From Thermoplasmata archaeon (lineage in GTDB: Archaea; Thermoplasmatota; Thermoplasmata; Lutacidiplasmatales; UBA184): a stretch of DNA of 6,731 nt. Position numbers and translations under genes: made by a program. The stretch covers positions 1 to 6,731 of the forward strand of contig JAJZMW010000095.1 in the NCBI GenBank assembly GCA_021848165.1. The letters run 5' to 3'. The notes beneath the pieces were generated by a model, which saw nothing but the letters and a program-made list of their open reading frames with translations, made no database searches and was not told the DNA's origin. Below, piece by piece: positions 5,841-6,731 of the stretch; the stretch's first letter is position 1; each line of letters starts with the position of its first letter.

Positions 5841-5888
5841 GGTCGCCCCCGCGACCTTCGGACCGGGAGCCCCCGCCCCGGGGGCGAC
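5841..5888. terminator. Convergent intergenic inverted repeats, possible bidirectional terminator
   Basis: The 52-base gap between the stops of the M13 and uppS genes is full of self-complementary sequence. GGTCGC-CCCC-GCGACC (5841-5856) is a perfect 6-bp hairpin. In competition with it, GTCGCCCCCG (5842-5851) pairs perfectly with CGGGGGCGAC (5879-5888), a 10-bp stem around a 27-base loop. The symmetry and convergent setting suggest a role in ending transcripts from both sides or protecting their 3' ends. There is no T-run, the usual archaeal termination signal, so the function is uncertain. Confidence 0.4.
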
Positions 5889-5892
5889 GACG

Positions 5893-6702
5893 TTACTGCC
5901 CGTAGCGGCGCCGGCGCGTCTGGTAGGCCCGGAGGGCGCGCAGGAACTCGACGTGGGTCAGTCCCGGCCACAGAACGTCCGAGAAGTACAGCTCGCTGTA
6001 CGCCGACTGCCAGAGCAGGAAGTTCGAGACGCGTTCCTCCCCGCTGGTCCGGAAGATGAGATCGGGGTCGGGCAGATCGGAGGTATAGAGGTACCGGGCG
6101 ACCGTCGCGCCATCGATCGCCTCGGGGCGGAGCCGTCCGTTCGCGACCTCGCGGGCGAGCGCCCGGATCGCCTCGAGGATCTCCTCCCGCCCCCCGTAGG
6201 CGATCGCGATGTTGAAGACGTAGTCCGTGTACTCCGCGGTCGCGCGCTCCGCCTCGTCGATCGCGGCGCGCACCCGCTCGGGAAGGAGCTCGCGTCGCCC
6301 GATCGCGCGGACGCGGATGTGGTGGCGGTGGACCCGAGCGTCGACCGCGACCTCGCGGAACGCGCGTTCGAACAGCGACATCAGCGCTTCGACCTCCGCC
6401 GGGTCCCGACGGAGGTTCTCGGTCGAGAGGCCGTAGACGGTCAGGACCCGGATCCCGACCTCGAGGCACCAGTCGAGGAGGTCCTCGAGCTTCTGCTTGC
6501 CGCGATCGTGCCCCTCGGGGATCAGGAGGTCGTGGGCCGCCGCGAAGCGCCGGTTGCCGTCCATGATGATCGCGAGGTGGCGCGGGACCGGCTCGGAGCG
6601 GACCAGCTCGAGGAGACGCCGCTCTTGAGCATCGCGGAGCGCCGTCCCGACCAGGTCTCCGAGCGAGGACGAGGGACGCGGGGATCGAGAGTCCGGCGGC
6701 AC
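5893..6702 (-). CDS. uppS: Cis-prenyltransferase (polyprenyl diphosphate synthase, UppS/dolichol type)
   Basis: This enzyme adds isopentenyl diphosphate units in cis to an allylic primer to make a long polyprenyl diphosphate. In archaea the product is the precursor of the dolichol-type lipid carrier used in N-glycosylation and other surface glycan assembly at the membrane. Signature motifs are IIMDGNRRFA (45-54, catalytic Asp48), EGHDRGKQKL (63-72, with His65), LTVYGLSTEN (87-96), FNIAIAYGGREEI (163-175) and the closing block DLIFRTSGEERVSNFLLWQ (214-232). That block holds Arg218, Arg224 and Ser226, with Glu237 just after, matching the IPP-binding Arg, Arg, Ser and Glu of the E. coli enzyme. 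MDGNRR is the archaeal/eukaryotic form of the motif, where E. coli has MDGNGR. At 269 aa it is of normal length. The GTG at 6702 is chosen because it precedes the first helix and a TATA-like box lies 26 bases upstream. Confidence 0.95.
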   Translation of the reverse strand: MPPDSRSPRPSSSLGDLVGTALRDAQERRLLELVRSEPVPRHLAIIMDGNRRFAAAHDLLIPEGHDRGKQKLEDLLDWCLEVGIRVLTVYGLSTENLRRDPAEVEALMSLFERAFREVAVDARVHRHHIRVRAIGRRELLPERVRAAIDEAERATAEYTDYVFNIAIAYGGREEILEAIRALAREVANGRLRPEAIDGATVARYLYTSDLPDPDLIFRTSGEERVSNFLLWQSAYSELYFSDVLWPGLTHVEFLRALRAYQTRRRRYGQ

Positions 6703-6724
6703 GCCCCGGTCGAGGCGCCCGACG

Positions 6725-6731
6725 CATAAAC
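6725..6731 (-). promoter_or_regulatory. TATA-like box for uppS
   Basis: On the minus strand the window edge reads GTTTATG. The TTTAT core is centred 26 bases upstream of the uppS GTG, the same spacing seen for trmY and the DUF6015-like gene, and implies a leaderless mRNA. The element may extend beyond the window. Confidence 0.45.

Noticed and set aside
5729..6727. Minus-strand open frame starting at the ATG at 6727 ahead of uppS
   Set aside because: It runs in a different frame from uppS, has an Arg/Pro/Gly-rich product and simply shadows the real gene. Its ATG lies within the TATA-like box.
1..6731. CRISPR arrays, insertion sequences, attachment sites
   Set aside because: No regularly spaced direct repeats, transposase-like proteins, terminal inverted repeats or integrase genes were seen.

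Overview
The window is very GC-rich and densely coded. Its gene content points to an archaeon. It holds a TrmY-type tRNA pseudouridine methyltransferase, an archaeal-style cis-prenyltransferase, an FtsZ-family protein in an operon with a ribbon-helix-helix (RHH) protein, and a DUF6015-like protein, a family I associate with Thermoplasmata. Several start codons (three of them GTG) lie about 25-28 bases downstream of an AT-rich, TATA-like box, with no Shine-Dalgarno sequence. This fits archaeal leaderless transcription. I place it as a high-GC Thermoplasmatota-like genome; the lineage is inferred, not proven.

Layout. On the plus strand at the left are an unrecognised protein (11-610, possibly extending past the window edge), a DUF6015-like protein (635-1336) and TrmY (1397-2023). 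Each of the last two has its own TATA-like box. TrmY converges on a minus-strand operon, and the two genes share one CTAG as overlapping stop codons. That operon (3428-2020) encodes a tandem RHH protein followed, through a 4-base GTGA overlap, by a divergent FtsZ/tubulin-family GTPase. A 360-base intergenic region separates its start from the plus-strand gene for an M13 (neprilysin/PepO-like) zinc metallopeptidase (3789-5840). The peptidase gene converges on a minus-strand cis-prenyltransferase gene (uppS, 6702-5893) across a 52-base gap rich in inverted repeats.

The most interesting part is the RHH-FtsZ unit. Its arrangement resembles the haloarchaeal cdrS-ftsZ2 cell-division locus. Two palindromes of the form TTGTCWGACAA, one perfect and one matching 9 of 11 bases, lie 22 bp apart just upstream of the RHH gene and look like an autoregulatory operator. 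The FtsZ-like protein keeps the GTP-binding loops but carries Thr where FtsZ has the second catalytic Asp of the T7 loop. It may therefore be a regulatory or slow-hydrolysing paralogue rather than the main divisome FtsZ.

The other genes serve tRNA modification (TrmY), lipid-carrier synthesis (UppS) and peptide degradation (M13), and they have no obvious functional link to the operon.
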